A model generated the notes under the pieces. The model was not told the origin of the DNA, made no database searches, and saw nothing but the letters and a program-made list of their open reading frames with translations. From Phocoena phocoena (Eukaryota; Chordata; Mammalia; Artiodactyla; Phocoenidae): a DNA stretch of 64,000 nt. The stretch covers positions 88,330,998-88,394,997 of the forward strand of contig NC_089221.1 in assembly GCF_963924675.1 (NCBI RefSeq), read 5' to 3'. Every line of letters starts with the position of its first letter. Position 1 is the first letter of the stretch. Below, in pieces: positions 11,501 through 24,158 of the stretch. A program made the position numbers and the translations under genes.

Positions 11501-14500
11501 ATCCTGTCATGGGGCTGCAATTGCCTAGAGGAAGAGGCCTTTTTTTTTTTCCCTACCCTGTGTAAATATGTCATCCACTCATAACTCTTGTGCATGTGGG
11601 GCTGTGTCTGCAAGTCACCTAATAGGCGACTGGGGGCCCTGATTAAGAAGTCCCGTGTTTGCTCTCGAATACCAGTGGAGGTGGATCTATAGAAGGCTGT
11701 TCCTCTGCTATACGAGGGCTCAGGGGCCAGACTTTCACAGCCCCTGCCAAGAAGCTGACTAAGATGCGGACCAACACTGGGATAAGACTCAAGCTCTCTC
11801 TGACTCGGGTTCCTCTGCTTCCTGGCCGAATGGTATTTTGTGCTTCTCCTGAGGAAGGTGACATTTGCCTACTCTTATCCAGGGCTGGTGCTTTACTTCT
11901 CTTCCTTATCAGCTCCTTGCAGTCAGGGACTGGGTCTCACTCATCTTTGGATGCTAAATAGAGTCCAGCTGAGTCTTGATGGTTAATATCTTGTTTAATC
12001 CAGAAATTGCAAACTGTGACCTGTAGACCAGCCTGGCTGCTTGTGTATTATCTGGCACAGATAGAGTTTAGCAAGTCATAAATTACATACATTCTTACAT
12101 TTACAAATGGAGAGGTTTCACATTAAAATCTGCATTTCTGGTTTCTTTGGAAAAACTGGGAATGCTGGCATCACTGGCTTTGCTTTGTCTCATGACAGCA
12201 TTCAGCCAGAGCAGAGGAGCTGCTAGGCTTTTTGATCTGGCGTGTTCTCTAGGTCACAGAGTCACCATGGTGCCTTATTCCTTCCTGTGAATTATCTGCC
12301 TTGCTCTTCTACGAATACGGTTTAATTGAATAGGAGTCCATTGGAATAATGATCCAATAATCTCCCTTATTATATTCAGTTACCGGATCCAATGCTGTAG
12401 CATGGAGTTTGTCAACTTTTTTTCTTCCTTATCATCCATGGTAGATGACTTTCACATGTGCAACACACTCTCAAGGGTGTTGTCAGTGTTATTCTAGCTG
12501 TAACAAGACTGTGAGATGGTTGCTATAGCCTGGAAAACTCTCTTCTTAGAAAAAGAAAGCAAATGCTTTGCAGGCTTCAGAAAAGCTATTACTGGTAACA
12601 AATTTCTTGTGACATCTCACAACTGATCATGACACACTTGTGTGGAGTGAGAGTGCAGTTGCAAACAGCTTTGAAGCTGAAAAAGGAAAAGCATAAATAA
12701 GTTTAGAGAATTGTGTTTATAAAGCACGATAGAAAAGCATCAACAAGACCTCCCAGTAAATAATTTTAGGTCAGAGTAAATACTAGGTTTACTAACTTCA
12801 ATTCAGTTTCCCACACATATATTTAGGACCAGGGCCAGCCCACTACATGGGAGAAATTGGCAGCCACCTTCTTTTTGTGATCGGGCTGGTAAGGAATCTC
12901 TACTATTAGACTCATTTCTAGGATTTAGGTAAAGACAGGGTATTGTCTCTAGGAGACTCTTGAAGACAGAGAAGATCAACAGATTCTCTCAGATGCTCTC
13001 CTAGAACTTGAATTAGGGTCGGTGTCTTAGATTTGTAGTTTGTACCAAGAGAGTAGCAGGAAGCCTGGATCTGTCTCAAGAGAAGGCGTGGAGGCTGAGA
13101 GCTCGGCAGCAATGGGGAGGGAGAAGCAATAGGTCTGGACAGCGGGTGATAGAACCAGATGAAGGATTGACAGAGAGCCCTGGGGTGCTGAGTGCTGACT
13201 TAGGGAAAGAGACCCAGGAGATGAGCTTTTGAGAAAGAAGAATGGAGTAATGGCAAAATCCATGGGGATGGATTACTCCAGAAGTTCTTTCCAAAGCTGG
13301 CTTTGCTGGTGATTTTGAAATTCACCAGTGTTATACGGGCTCATTTAAGGCATGGTTGATGGATTGCCTTCACCTGGGGGGCAAGTGGAACGTCAGATGC
13401 TAGTCCCTAATGCAGAGTGTGGTTTTTGTCTTAATCACCAAGCTTTTTTTTTCAGGATTTTTAATAGGGTGACTGGCATTTTGCCTGAGAGCAATAGGGT
13501 CTTAAGATAAAGTATTGAACGTCTGATGTTTCTAGGAATTAGATTGTTAACAGGCACAGTAAATGGATCAGGTGGTTCATTTTTCTTTGCAGTCTGGATT
13601 ATGTACAAGTTGGCCTGGGCAAATTAGGAACCATCTATTGAGAATTAAGTATTTATTACTCTGCCCAGGCTCTGATTTCTTCAAATTCAAAGATGAAGAA
13701 TTTTGAACGAAAAAGAGGTTTTCAGAAGCTTCTAAAAAGGTGGTGTAGACTAATGGTTTTAGTCATAGCTCTTTAAGTTGTTTTTACCACCTCTCAGAGG
13801 GACTTAAATTTCAGCTGTCTGAGGCTGGCTAATTACTGAGGTAAAGTCAAAAGTTGTTCTGTGCTCAGAGAGGACAGGGGAATAAAAGCAGTGAACCACA
13901 AAACTGTGTCAGGAAAGTTTACTTTTCATGGTCATTGAATTAACGAAGGAACATGGCAGCTCTGGTCCGTCTCTGTCTGTCTTCGTGTCACCCTGGGCCT
14001 CGGTGCCACAAAGGGAGAGACTCTTGTCAGACCCAAGCACCTTTTCCACCAGAGGGAAGCTGGCAAAACAGAATGCTCCTTGATTAGAAAAAAAAAAAAA
14101 GGCTGGAAATTGCTAATCCTCACTTTCCACTCACTTGCTTAAAATGTGACAATTGTGTTTCTGGGGTGTCCTTTGAGAGACACAAGGATGAGAAGTGGAG
14201 TCGGGGGCAGAAAACACAATGCCTGCCTTTTTCCCCTCTGGAGACAGAGAGAGAGCAGAATGATTTGCAGGTGGCCCCACCTGCAGCCACAAGGAATGCA
14301 ACGACTTGGAAAAGAGCTCTACTTTTTTTTTTTTTTATTATTGCAAAAAAAGAATGAGAAGAAAATGCTAATAGTTGCAGCTAGAAAATATGCCTGGGAG
14401 TATGGCCTTTATCATCTGCTTTTGAAGTAGGGGTTGAGAAAGAGATGAAGCCAGGGAGAGTGCCCAGAGGGCTGCTCAGGCGTACAGAGCGCCGTGGGCA

Positions 14501-16899
14501 CCAGGACACATTTGGCACCTGAGGGAGAAACTTTTCTGTAAAGTCATTTCAAACTTGCTCGGTGATTTGGTGAGAATAATTTACATGGTCTTCTAAATGG
14601 TATATTCCTGTTTCATCTCCAGACAAGAGCACAAGAGATATTTATAAAGACCTTAGCCTCTGTTTAGGGATGTCTAAATGCATTCTGGTAATTAACTTAA
14701 CTTTGATCCAATGCAGTGCTTTTTCTTGGTAAAATAAAGAAATCAGTGAAGGTTCTGGAACACTCTCCCCATTGAGACCCCTATCATTAATATCAAACTG
14801 AATTATTTCAATGGATATTGTTAAGTCTGTTTTTTTTTTTTTAAATCTCCTATCTGGTTTTCCTATTAATAAATAATATTAACTATCTATTAATAAGAGT
14901 TCAAAGTGAAAAACTAATTTATTAGCGCAATGCTTATCTTCTCTCATAAAACAAAACCTAAAAGTGTTCTATATAAGACTGTCCACATGCTGGTAATATT
15001 CTTGTCATAATCTGCATCTCAGTTCCTCACTATATTGTTAGGAAGGCTTAGTCACGTGGCACAAGCAATAAAGAGAAGAGACCACAGTTCAGCTTCCATA
15101 ACAATGAATGGATTACGTACATTCAACTCCTCTTGCCATTTTTATGTATCTCTCTTCCCTGAAACCCAGAAGGGAAAGAGTGAGGTAGAATTACTATTTA
15201 GCTGAAAAGAATCACAGGCTAATATGTACTAGATATACTGTCACCCTCCTCTTGTCCCTGTTTCCTGGTATTTCCTCAGTTGTGGTGTCTGTGAAATGGA
15301 CTGGTTCAATATCAGACCTGGAGTTATGAAAGGAAGTATGATTCTTTTCATAAAGGGAGAAACAGATATATTTAATCATTTCATATGAACATTGAATTTC
15401 ATCAATATAGAGCATCCGGTACCAGTCCGCTGCCTGGGGGTTGAGGACCCCGAGTTAGACTATCCAGTGACATTGGCCCCTAACGAAAAGACTGTGGAAT
15501 CCTTGAGAAAGGCAAGGTATTGTCATGCTTGATATAGGATACTGCACCCCACAATTCTTCCCAGCCACACTCTTGCAACTCGAAGGTTGCAAATTCAGGT
15601 GCCTACTTGGCCAGGAGAGGAAACTGAGTGACTGAAGTGGGAAGGTGTGAGAAATGAATAGGGAAAGATGGGAACCATGGTAAACAGGAAAGAATGTCTC
15701 ATGGTGTGAGGGTGGAGTTACCACTCAGACTAGTACTTAATGGAAATGAAGCCTAGTGTTACCCTTTTGATTTTTTAAATGAGAAATAAGAAACCTAAAT
15801 TTTCATGTGAATTTGCCCAATTTTTTAAGGTTGGCAATTTATTAAAACATTTAACAGCGCTGAACTATCCTTGCCTATTGGCTGCCTTAGAGGGCACTCT
15901 TATTTTTCTTGCATAAAAGCCCCCTCACTGAAGATGACCATTGCTTTAACTTTACCTGCAAGCCCTAGCTTCTCTAAACTCTGGAACAGACCTCCCCCTG
16001 CCCATCTGTTTCTCAGAAGGAAGCTCATGTGACACAGCTAGCTGGTACAGACCCTGACATAACATCACAGCATATCCAGGGCAAAAGATGAGCAGGGCCT
16101 TGGGGCAGGCATAGAACGAGGACAGTCCCATTTTTGCCATAGACAGAAAGTGGCATTTTGATCTCCTAGTTCTGCTACTATGATAATATAAGGGGACACC
16201 TGAGGCTGCAGGGTTAGGAATGGTACCCACTGCCACAAAATGGCCCTGTCTGTCTCTGGTGGAATTCTCCTTCCTGTGAGGGAGCACTTAGGCCAGGGAA
16301 GTTGTGGGTAAGAGATCTGAAAATGGTCTAAATATCCTTTTTAAAAAATCCTCTTAAGATGGTCTAAAACCTTTTCCCCCATTCTAAAATACTCTTTCTG
16401 AAACCCAGCCCAACTCCCTTTATTTGTGTTAGCATATTTGCCCTTGAGTGTGCCTGGGTGAGTTTACTCTGTCACCTAAGAAGCAAAAGAAAGCAAATTC
16501 AATTTTATGTAAGTAGTGAAAGAAAAATACCATCAAGAATCTTCAGAGCAGCAATTGTAGATGTTTTGCACCAGGGGAATTGAGAATGTGCTTTGTGAAA
16601 ATGACAAAAGGTTGCTAACAAGAGTCAACAAACCAGTTTGGGAACCGATGTCCCATAAAAATGATGGCCACTTGACAAGGTATGGGTGCCATAAAGGGCA
16701 CTGGTACACAGCAGAGACCTCAGGTCCTATCTTTACAATGAGGCAGACATCAGTTCACTCAAAATGGCTTACAATTGATGTCTTTGCTATTCTCCTACCT
16801 AAAGCAGTGTCTCATTATTTGAATATTGAAACATGGAATCAAACAAACCGATCAATCTATTTCTCCTAGTTATTTGCATTTCAAATTAGGGAGGTCTTT
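8575..16899. other. Mostly single-copy sequence, no gene recognised
   Basis: This 8.3 kb holds no confident exon. Faint old-repeat traces occur, for example an L2-like tail near 11.90-11.96 kb, and homopolymer runs near 11.54, 14.09 and 14.32 kb. The 100-codon frame at 11659-11961 plus has no domain I recognise and no splice context. A GT/AC-rich stretch lies at about 10711-10752. Confidence 0.45.
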
Positions 16900-17380
16900 T
16901 AAAATATTCATGTTCTTTGACTCAGTAACACCACTTGCAGGAATTTAGTCCAAGGAAACAATTCTACACAATAGCAAAAAACAGAAAACAAGCTAAATAT
17001 TCAGTAATAGTGGAACGGTGAAGTAAACCACAGTCTATGATCTCAGTGAAATGTTATACAACCATTGCAATGATTATAAGGACTATGCAATAACATAGAA
17101 AATACTTCTGTTAAAATGTTGTCAGAAAGGCAAGATGTAAAATTCGAAACAAGCATGATTTTATATTATACAAACCAGCCAACTAGCGAGCAACAAAATC
17201 CTTTGTACAGGAAATACAGGATTACAGGAAAATTCATTGAAAAGTTAACAGTAACACTGTCTGGGTGATATCAGTTTTTCTCTTCTTTCCTTAATTTTCT
17301 GTATTTTCTAAAATGAGCATATATTACTTGTGTAATGAAAAAATGTATACATTTAAAAATGGGGCTCAGTCCCAACACTT
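16900..17380 (+). mobile_element. Old L1 3' end
   Basis: It contains 'caggaatttagtccaaggaaac', 'gaaatgttatacaaccattg', 'tgtctgggtgatat' and 'ttttctaaaatgagcatatattac'. These are in the order of the 3' ends of old mammalian L1M elements. No open frame remains. Confidence 0.7.
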
Positions 17381-17381
17381 T

Positions 17382-17781
17382 AGAAAACGATAGCTAGGGA
17401 CTTCCCTGGTGGCACGGTGGTTAAGAATCTGCCTGCCAATGCAGGGGACATGTGTTCAATCCCTGGCCCAGGAAGATCCCACATGCCGCGGAGCAACCAA
17501 GCCCGTGTACCACAACTCCTGAGCCCGTACGCCACAACTACTGAAGCCCGCACACTCTAGGGCCCTCGTGCCGCAACTACTGAGCCCGCGTGCTGCAACT
17601 ACTGAAGGCCGCGTGCCTAGAGGCTGTGCTCCACAATAAGAGAAGCCACCGCGATGAGAAGCCCGCGTGCCGCAACGAAGAGTAGCCCCCACTCGCCGCA
17701 ACTAGAGAAAGCCTGGGTGCAGCAATGAAGACCCAAACGCAGCCAAAAAAAAAAAAAATAAGAAAAAGAAAATGACAGCTA
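17382..17781 (+). mobile_element. CHR-type SINE, long form, with target duplication
   Basis: The body runs about 17397-17757 with the standard head, several 'gcaactactgagccc' internal repeats and an A-tail. The target duplication is imperfect: agaaaacgatagcta at 17382-17396 versus agaaaatgacagcta at 17767-17781 (13 of 15 bases). It lies at the 3' edge of the old L1. Confidence 0.93.
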
Positions 17782-20172
17782 ACACAAAATGAAGCAGTCT
17801 CTTCAACAAAGTGGATGTAGGGTTATCATTAGCAGGATTTTCTAAAGCGAAAATGTTCATCCAGCGCAATAATGATCCAAAAGCACTGCTTGTGAGGAGG
17901 GGAGATAACGCCAACATTTCCCTCAAATAACTCTGCCAACACTGTGCCCAGAATCAAGTTAATTATTCCAAGGATGGTTTACAACCCGAAGCAAGAGATT
18001 TTCTTATTTTTATCATAATCTCAGTGAAACCTTGTACAGGTGGCACCATCAGTGAGAAAATTAACCTTATTAAAATCCAGCTACAGTATTAAATAAGGGA
18101 TTTCCATGGAAGCAGATTCAGAAAGTTGAATGAATGTGATGTGAAGTGGAATTTCCTTTCATTTTGTACCCCCTCCCCTCATAAACCTCTACCCTTCAAT
18201 TTCATCAAGTGATCCTTTGTTCTGACATTCTGGGCAGGAAGTATGGAGAGAACTGATCAACTTTCCTAACACCTCTTGTGAGTTTTGAATATGCACGTGT
18301 TGGAATACATCAAACACATCTGCTTCAAGACAGTCCATGCTAAATAACCTCACCATGTGTAATTCATACACCACACCAGCTCCCTTCCTCTTGTCTCCCC
18401 TTCATATAATAGCAACTCACACAGACACACACTAGAGTTTTCCCAGCCTGATATTTAAAATGGAGGAAAACAAATTTGCAACAGGAACGTGAAAAGCACT
18501 ATGTTGCTACGTCCAAATAACCATCAAGAGAGAAATAAATCAAATTCAGCAAGTGAGAGGAGAGATGGGAAAGGGAGAGGACTGAGAGGAGAGGAGCGAA
18601 ATTTAGGCTGGAAATTCCATTGTGTGGTTTTCAAAGGCTTTTCTGAGCTTTCTATTATCACCTTACAAATAGCCTATTGAGTAGAAAAGGATGCAAATAT
18701 TTGTTTTGGGTTTCTTGCTACCTTCTTCTAGAAGATGGAGAGAAATGTTAAAGAGGATATTTTATTATTCTTGTATCATTTTTGCTTTATTTCACTGAAG
18801 TGGCCAAAAGACACAAAGTGAACACACAAAAACAAGCATTACTATTGATGCCACATTGACTTACTTTTTCATCTTGTTTTCTTCGTGTGTGTGGCTCAGG
18901 CTACTAGAAGAAATGGATTGATTGGTCGACAATTACTCCTAAGATCCTTCCGTAGGGATGTGTATGAATTAAGTTTGTATGTTTTAAGAATTAAGTTTGA
19001 AGTAGACAAAGTTTATATTAGCTTTCCCTAGTCATTATCATCTTTCCTTTCATTTGTACAAATTAAATACTACATGCTTTCCCCTGGCCTCTTTCCTAGT
19101 TTGGTTGTATCTGAAAAGTCTTCAAGTTTGCCACGGCTTATCCTCAGGGGAACAGAATCACCGGCGTTGACATCTGCAACAAGGCTTCAAATTTGGTTCT
19201 GAAAGTAATCTGGGCAGAATTATTTTCTGTCTTTGAGCATTAGTTTACTTATTTGAGTCTGTTCAAAAAACAAGGTTAATAGTACAGAGCTTAATTGAAT
19301 GGAATTCCCAAGATGTTAAGTTAAACATCATTCATGGAAAACCGCATTTAGTTCATAAGCTCATCAGCAACACTCAACAAGGACATGAGGATGCATGTCC
19401 TACCACTAAATACTGCCTCACAAATCCAGCAAGTCCTTCCCTTTCCTAACTGGTTTTCGATTCACAAAGGGATCTGACCTTTACCCTATGGTTTCTTATT
19501 TCCTTTAAAAGTCAGAAAAAAGTTATGAAAGAGTTTACTAAAATGTCTTATAAAAGACTGTCCATGCCTCAAAAGCTGGCTCTTGCCTCTCAGCTTTTCT
19601 CTTCATCCATTTCCACTGGGATTTGAAACATTACTTTAGTTCCCAAGTCAGGGAGGACATTTCTCTTTATTTCCCACATATTCCTCTGACCGGAGCATAT
19701 ATTTAAAATAGCAGTAGCTTGCAAAATTGAATAAACAATTCCACAGGTGTTCCAGTGCCCACTCAGACTTATCAGGAGGTGAGGAGATGGCCTCTGAATG
19801 GCTGGGAGACTGGCACAGTGGTGCTAGAATTAACCAATGTGAGAGTTCCTCAGTGAGTTGTTTCTCAATTAAAAAAATAAAACAAAAATAGGGCCCCATA
19901 GCTACTGTGCCCTGTGTTAAGAACATTATGCATTACCTATTCCAATCTGAACGATTCCCTGGCCTCTATGAACCCTTCGTTTTTCCTCCCAGTCGCTCTG
20001 TCCCAGGAGGAATTTTGCTGTGTGACCCTAGCTGCCAGCCCAAATCTTTACTGGTCTCAGGTCCTTAGTGATTCCACTAACATCCACCCCGAAAACTTTG
20101 ACACTTCCTTTTATAGTGACATAGGACAGACCATCTCTTTGTGATTGTCCCAGTGAAAATGGAATTCAGCTA
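17782..20172. other. Single-copy sequence, no gene recognised
   Basis: No confident repeat or exon was seen. A purine-rich run lies at about 18554-18600. Confidence 0.45.
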
Positions 20173-20222
20173 GTGCGTGCGTGTGCGCGCGCGCACACAC
20201 GCACACACACACGCACACACAC
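20173..20222. repeat. 50-bp alternating purine-pyrimidine tract
   Basis: The tract is a strict purine-pyrimidine alternation of GT, GC and AC steps for 50 bases. It centres on gcgcgcgc with GT/GC-rich DNA on the left and AC-rich DNA on the right, so the middle is also close to an inverted repeat. Such tracts readily adopt left-handed Z-DNA under negative supercoiling (established). It is also a likely polymorphic microsatellite. Confidence 0.95.
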
Positions 20223-21330
20223 CCCATACACATACAAATTCTTCTCTTGCTTCCAAACCCAAATGCTTTTACTTTCCTTTGATTTTCAGCATGCCTTTTT
20301 GGGAGTGAAGAGCTTCATTGTTCGAGGCAAGTTTCAGTGAATGGGTCATTTCCTGGCCTTCTCCATTGCGAACACACTCAGGATAACAATTAATGAGAGG
20401 AAGGGTTTTTATGATAGCGTCCAGCTTCCGGTTTTCAGCTCTTAGATTCTCCCTATATGCGCACGGATCCTATTACCTCTGGGAGAGCTCTTATTAATCT
20501 CAGTGTCAGAGCTGTTTCAACAAATCTACTGTAATAATGAAAAGTCATCTTATCACACTTTGCTCTCAGTAAATTTACCATTCTTTGATAAGGTTGCAAA
20601 CAACTGGGAAGTAATTGATCTGTAATTAGCGTGGCAACTGCTGAAGAGAGTCTGGGCTGGGGTTTCAACATTTATCTGCCCAGCACAGCACATCCTTCTC
20701 CCCAGATGCTAAATTATTTAGCATTCCTTTCAAATACAAATGGTCTCAATGGGTTCTCCATTATTTTAAGAACTTTCTGAAGAGGAGGCTAACATTTAAA
20801 TTTGTGATTATCTGTCACCAGTGCAGTGCTTAGAGGAGCTGGGAGTGGAGAGGGATCATTTTTCACACATGACTTGCCTGCTGAAGCCAGCCTGTGCTAT
20901 GAATGGAGAAGGACGGGGGCTCTTTGATCTGAACCAAACTCGCGCAATTTATCTTTCAAATGCACTGAAGCTTTTGATAAATGTCAATTTGACAATTAAA
21001 TTCTTCAAGGGCCACAATATATCACCATCACAGTGTCTATTTTTGAGGGTTGGTCAGCCATGACATCTTTCAGCAGACTGCAGCAAGCAGAAGTCAGAGG
21101 AGAAATGATAGCTCTCAGGCTTTGCTCTTCTACACGTGGTATTTTTGTCTCTTGCTGAGTAAAAGAGCTGTGATCTTTTCCTTCAAGACAGGGCACAGCT
21201 CTGACGGCAGAGTTTAGGGTTTGGCTTGCAACCCAAAGGGATTGTGTTTGAGATCTGTCCTCTGTCATTTCTCTGATAGTTCAGGGGAGAAATGAATGAA
21301 ATTTTTCTTGTCATTTGCCCTTTCTGACAG
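20223..21330. other. Single-copy block, possible conserved regulatory DNA
   Basis: This stretch shows no repeat signature. It carries several homeodomain-type cores (attaat near 20488, taattag at 20623-20629, caattaa near 20991), a perfect 9+1+9 palindrome at 20706-20724 and balanced base composition. Nothing coding is visible. A role as an enhancer is an inference only. Confidence 0.3.
20706..20724. promoter_or_regulatory. Perfect 19-bp palindrome of POU-like half-sites
   Basis: The site atgctaaattatttagcat is two inverted atgctaaat arms around one base. Each arm resembles the octamer/POU motif (atgcaaat) with one change. Binding is not shown; an AT-rich palindrome can also arise by chance. 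Confidence 0.35.
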
Positions 21331-21339
21331 TCTATTTGC

Positions 21340-21402
21340 TACATTAATATATATATATGTATAGTCTACTATATTAATATATATATGAATATATATGTAT
21401 TT
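21340..21402. repeat. AT-rich dinucleotide tract
   Basis: Two related blocks of attaatatatatatat are separated by 'gtatagtctacta', then a further at-rich tail. It looks like a decayed TA microsatellite. Confidence 0.8.
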
Positions 21403-23594
21403 CTCTTCTCAAAGGTATTTTCCTTTGTGTTTTGCAAGAGACAAGACAAGGCAAGCCTGCCGTTCTCACAAGTCTCAAAGTTGGTAGGAGGGCAGAAGTA
21501 GGATCACTGAGTTAGGACTTTGGTTTTATGTAAAACCCAGTTTAATGACAAAAGTCATTGTTAAGTCAAAGAGTGTAGATCGTAGTTGCAGGTTGAAGGG
21601 AATGGAGAAAATAAACGGTAGGCATGAGGGTTTGAGGTGAGATTTCACCTTCAAGGCCATTTCAATCTTTTAGGGTACAGGAACTACAAAGTTATTTCAT
21701 GCCTAAGCCTGGATCTTTCTATGCTTCTTTGAGAACTAAAATAGCTATCAGATCATGAAGAAGGACTGGTTCCTGCCTTCTCAGGGTTGATGTTCAAAAG
21801 CACTTCTCCCCTTTGCTCTTTTTGCTCCATGAAAACTCAACCCTTACTGGAAGAATAACAACTGTAATGTGACATTTTGAAATGTTTCACATGAAAGATT
21901 ATCGCGAACTCCATGGTTACGAAGGAGTTTCTGAAGTGCTGACAAAGGAAGATGCTTTGGATGGAGCAGCAATGCCTCTGTGATCACCTTTTAAGCTCTT
22001 CCGTCATCACAGATAGTGCTGCCATGGCCCAGTGTGGTCCCACCACCCAGACATTTGGCACGGATATGATTCTATCTTTTGCAAAACTGACATTTCAGTA
22101 TGATTGTGAAGAAGACTAAAGCTCCCTCATCAGTTGGCTGACGTGCTGAAAATACAGACATAAGATGCTGCTCTGATGTCTGCGTGGTACCTTTTCTCAA
22201 GAACTGAGGAGAATTGCTATAATCCTTACTATCTCTAAGAAAAAGTAAAAAAGAACCAACTGACTGAGTGTCTTGAGGGCATCTCACTGTTTCCAACACA
22301 GATTAATTTTTTGGATGGGCTATCATGCACTATTGTCAATCAAACCCTCCTAGAATCATAACGTGACATCAGCCCTCAGTACAGCGTACTGTACTCACTA
22401 GAGTCATGAGTGCTGAAAGTTAGCTACAAAAGAAATGGAGGTCACGTCCCTGACCTTCAAAATGTTTGCAGTCTCTAACTTTTTTGTAAGGACTGAGAAT
22501 AACAATTATTCTGTAGTTGGAGCTACCAGAGGATATCTGTCATATGCTTAAGGTTATTTCATGATGGCAAAACTGGATGTAATGACAGGAAAAAAAAAGT
22601 TATTTTGGTCAACGCCATTTCAAAGTACAGTTCTAAATAGCACCAACAACTCTAGTTGAAATTTAGCAAGTGATCATTTAGCTCTTCTATGGCAGCCGTG
22701 TAATATTTAGTTCTTTGTTCTGCTGTGCCTATTATTGTAAGGTACACACATGCCCTGCAAGTAAAATTCTCTTTTTTGTTTTTCTCGTATTTTCTCCAAC
22801 CGTATCTTATTGGATACACTTAATAGATCAGTAAGTAGGTAAACCTCTGCTGATGGATAAACAATTATCCATTTTCAGTACCGATATTCAGACATTCCAT
22901 ATATCATAATGCATTTTTTAAGAGATGGGCAACGTCCTTTGGAACGATATTGCTGATGTAATAAACTTCTAAACTTTCATTCTCTATGTAAATTGTCTAC
23001 TGAAATATCACTAAATTAATCATTGACATTAAACATATGAAATCAGATTAAAAAATTAATCCATAATTGAAAATTTCATCATTTACCCCCAAATAGCGCT
23101 TGGTAAGTGTCTCATGTTATCTAACACTCTCCCCTGCATCACTGGATGAACTGCTTCCAGAACTGCCCAGATTTTGTCCTTTTCACTGACTTTTGATACA
23201 TCACACACTGTAGTAGGCGGAGTCTGAGGCAGAAGCACAAATATAGGCCAAGATATCACATCTAAATATTTAAAAGTTACACATGTCTAAAAATTATAAA
23301 AGTTACACATTAAAACTAGCACTCAATAAAATATGTTTATTCTTCTACTTTGGTAAATATATGATCATAATAACAAAATTGAGTAACGTGTTAAAAAAAG
23401 TAGAGTTTTTATATGACTGAAAGTCAGCAAAATATAAAATGACAGAATTCAGTTACTTTTACACATGTCTGGATGTTTTGGTGATGTACTGCTGATGTTT
23501 GGATGGATAATAAAATAAGACATATATAATTCATAAGTTATTATATATATGTATCCCCTAAAATTCTTTTTCTTGCCTTCCTTTCAACAAAATT
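21403..23594. other. Single-copy sequence, no gene recognised
   Basis: No confident repeat or exon was seen. Confidence 0.45.
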
Positions 23595-23815
23595 ATATTG
23601 CTTTATTTATTTTTAAAAAATTGTATTTAGGTGAAATTCACATAACATAAAAGTTACCATTTTAAAGTGAACAATCAATGGCACTTAGTATGTTCACCAT
23701 GTTGTGGAATCTAGTTCCAAAACATTTTCAGGACCCCAAACAGAAACCCCACCCCCTAAGTACTAACTCACCGTTTGTCACTCCTCCAACACCTGGCAAC
23801 CATGAACAAAATTAT
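23595..23815 (-). mobile_element. Old L1 3'-region fragment, antisense
   Basis: The order 'attttaaagtgaacaatcaatggcacttagta', 'ttcaccatgttgtgg', 'tctagttccaaaacattttca' and 'cacctggcaaccat' is the familiar antisense L1M 3' UTR pattern. Confidence 0.65.
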
Positions 23816-24158
23816 ATTGTAATGATTAAGAATTTTTTCATACATTTTTGTTCTACTGCCAAAAATCATCATGTGTTAAATGTGAAAGGTACTAGTAATC
23901 AAATATATGAAATTCAAATACATTTTTTATCAAAAACTTAAATCACTGGGTGGGAAGGAGGGGACTCTGCCCTGCAGATGCTGGACCCGCTGGCATCACG
24001 GTTGTGGCTGCCCTGCTGTACCTGTGACGTTGGGGCAGAGAGGAAGCAGCTATTTCTATGCTTTAGTGCTCAGAACAGTGGGTGCTAAGAATGGTTTGTA
24101 GCTGGACATTGCAAAAAAAGCCAAAAAAAACCCCACTTAAATCAAACATAAAAATTAT

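Noticed and set aside
11659..11961. 100-codon plus frame
   Set aside because: No domain, no splice or promoter context, and a minus frame overlaps it. An unknown small exon cannot be fully excluded.
15412..15460. Fragment of a DNA-transposon-like repeat ('ggtaccagtccgctgcctgggggttgagg')
   Set aside because: Only about 40 bases match from memory, too short to call.
17500..17640. CRISPR-like array of regularly spaced repeats
   Set aside because: These are imperfect internal repeats of a SINE without real spacers, in a mammalian genome.
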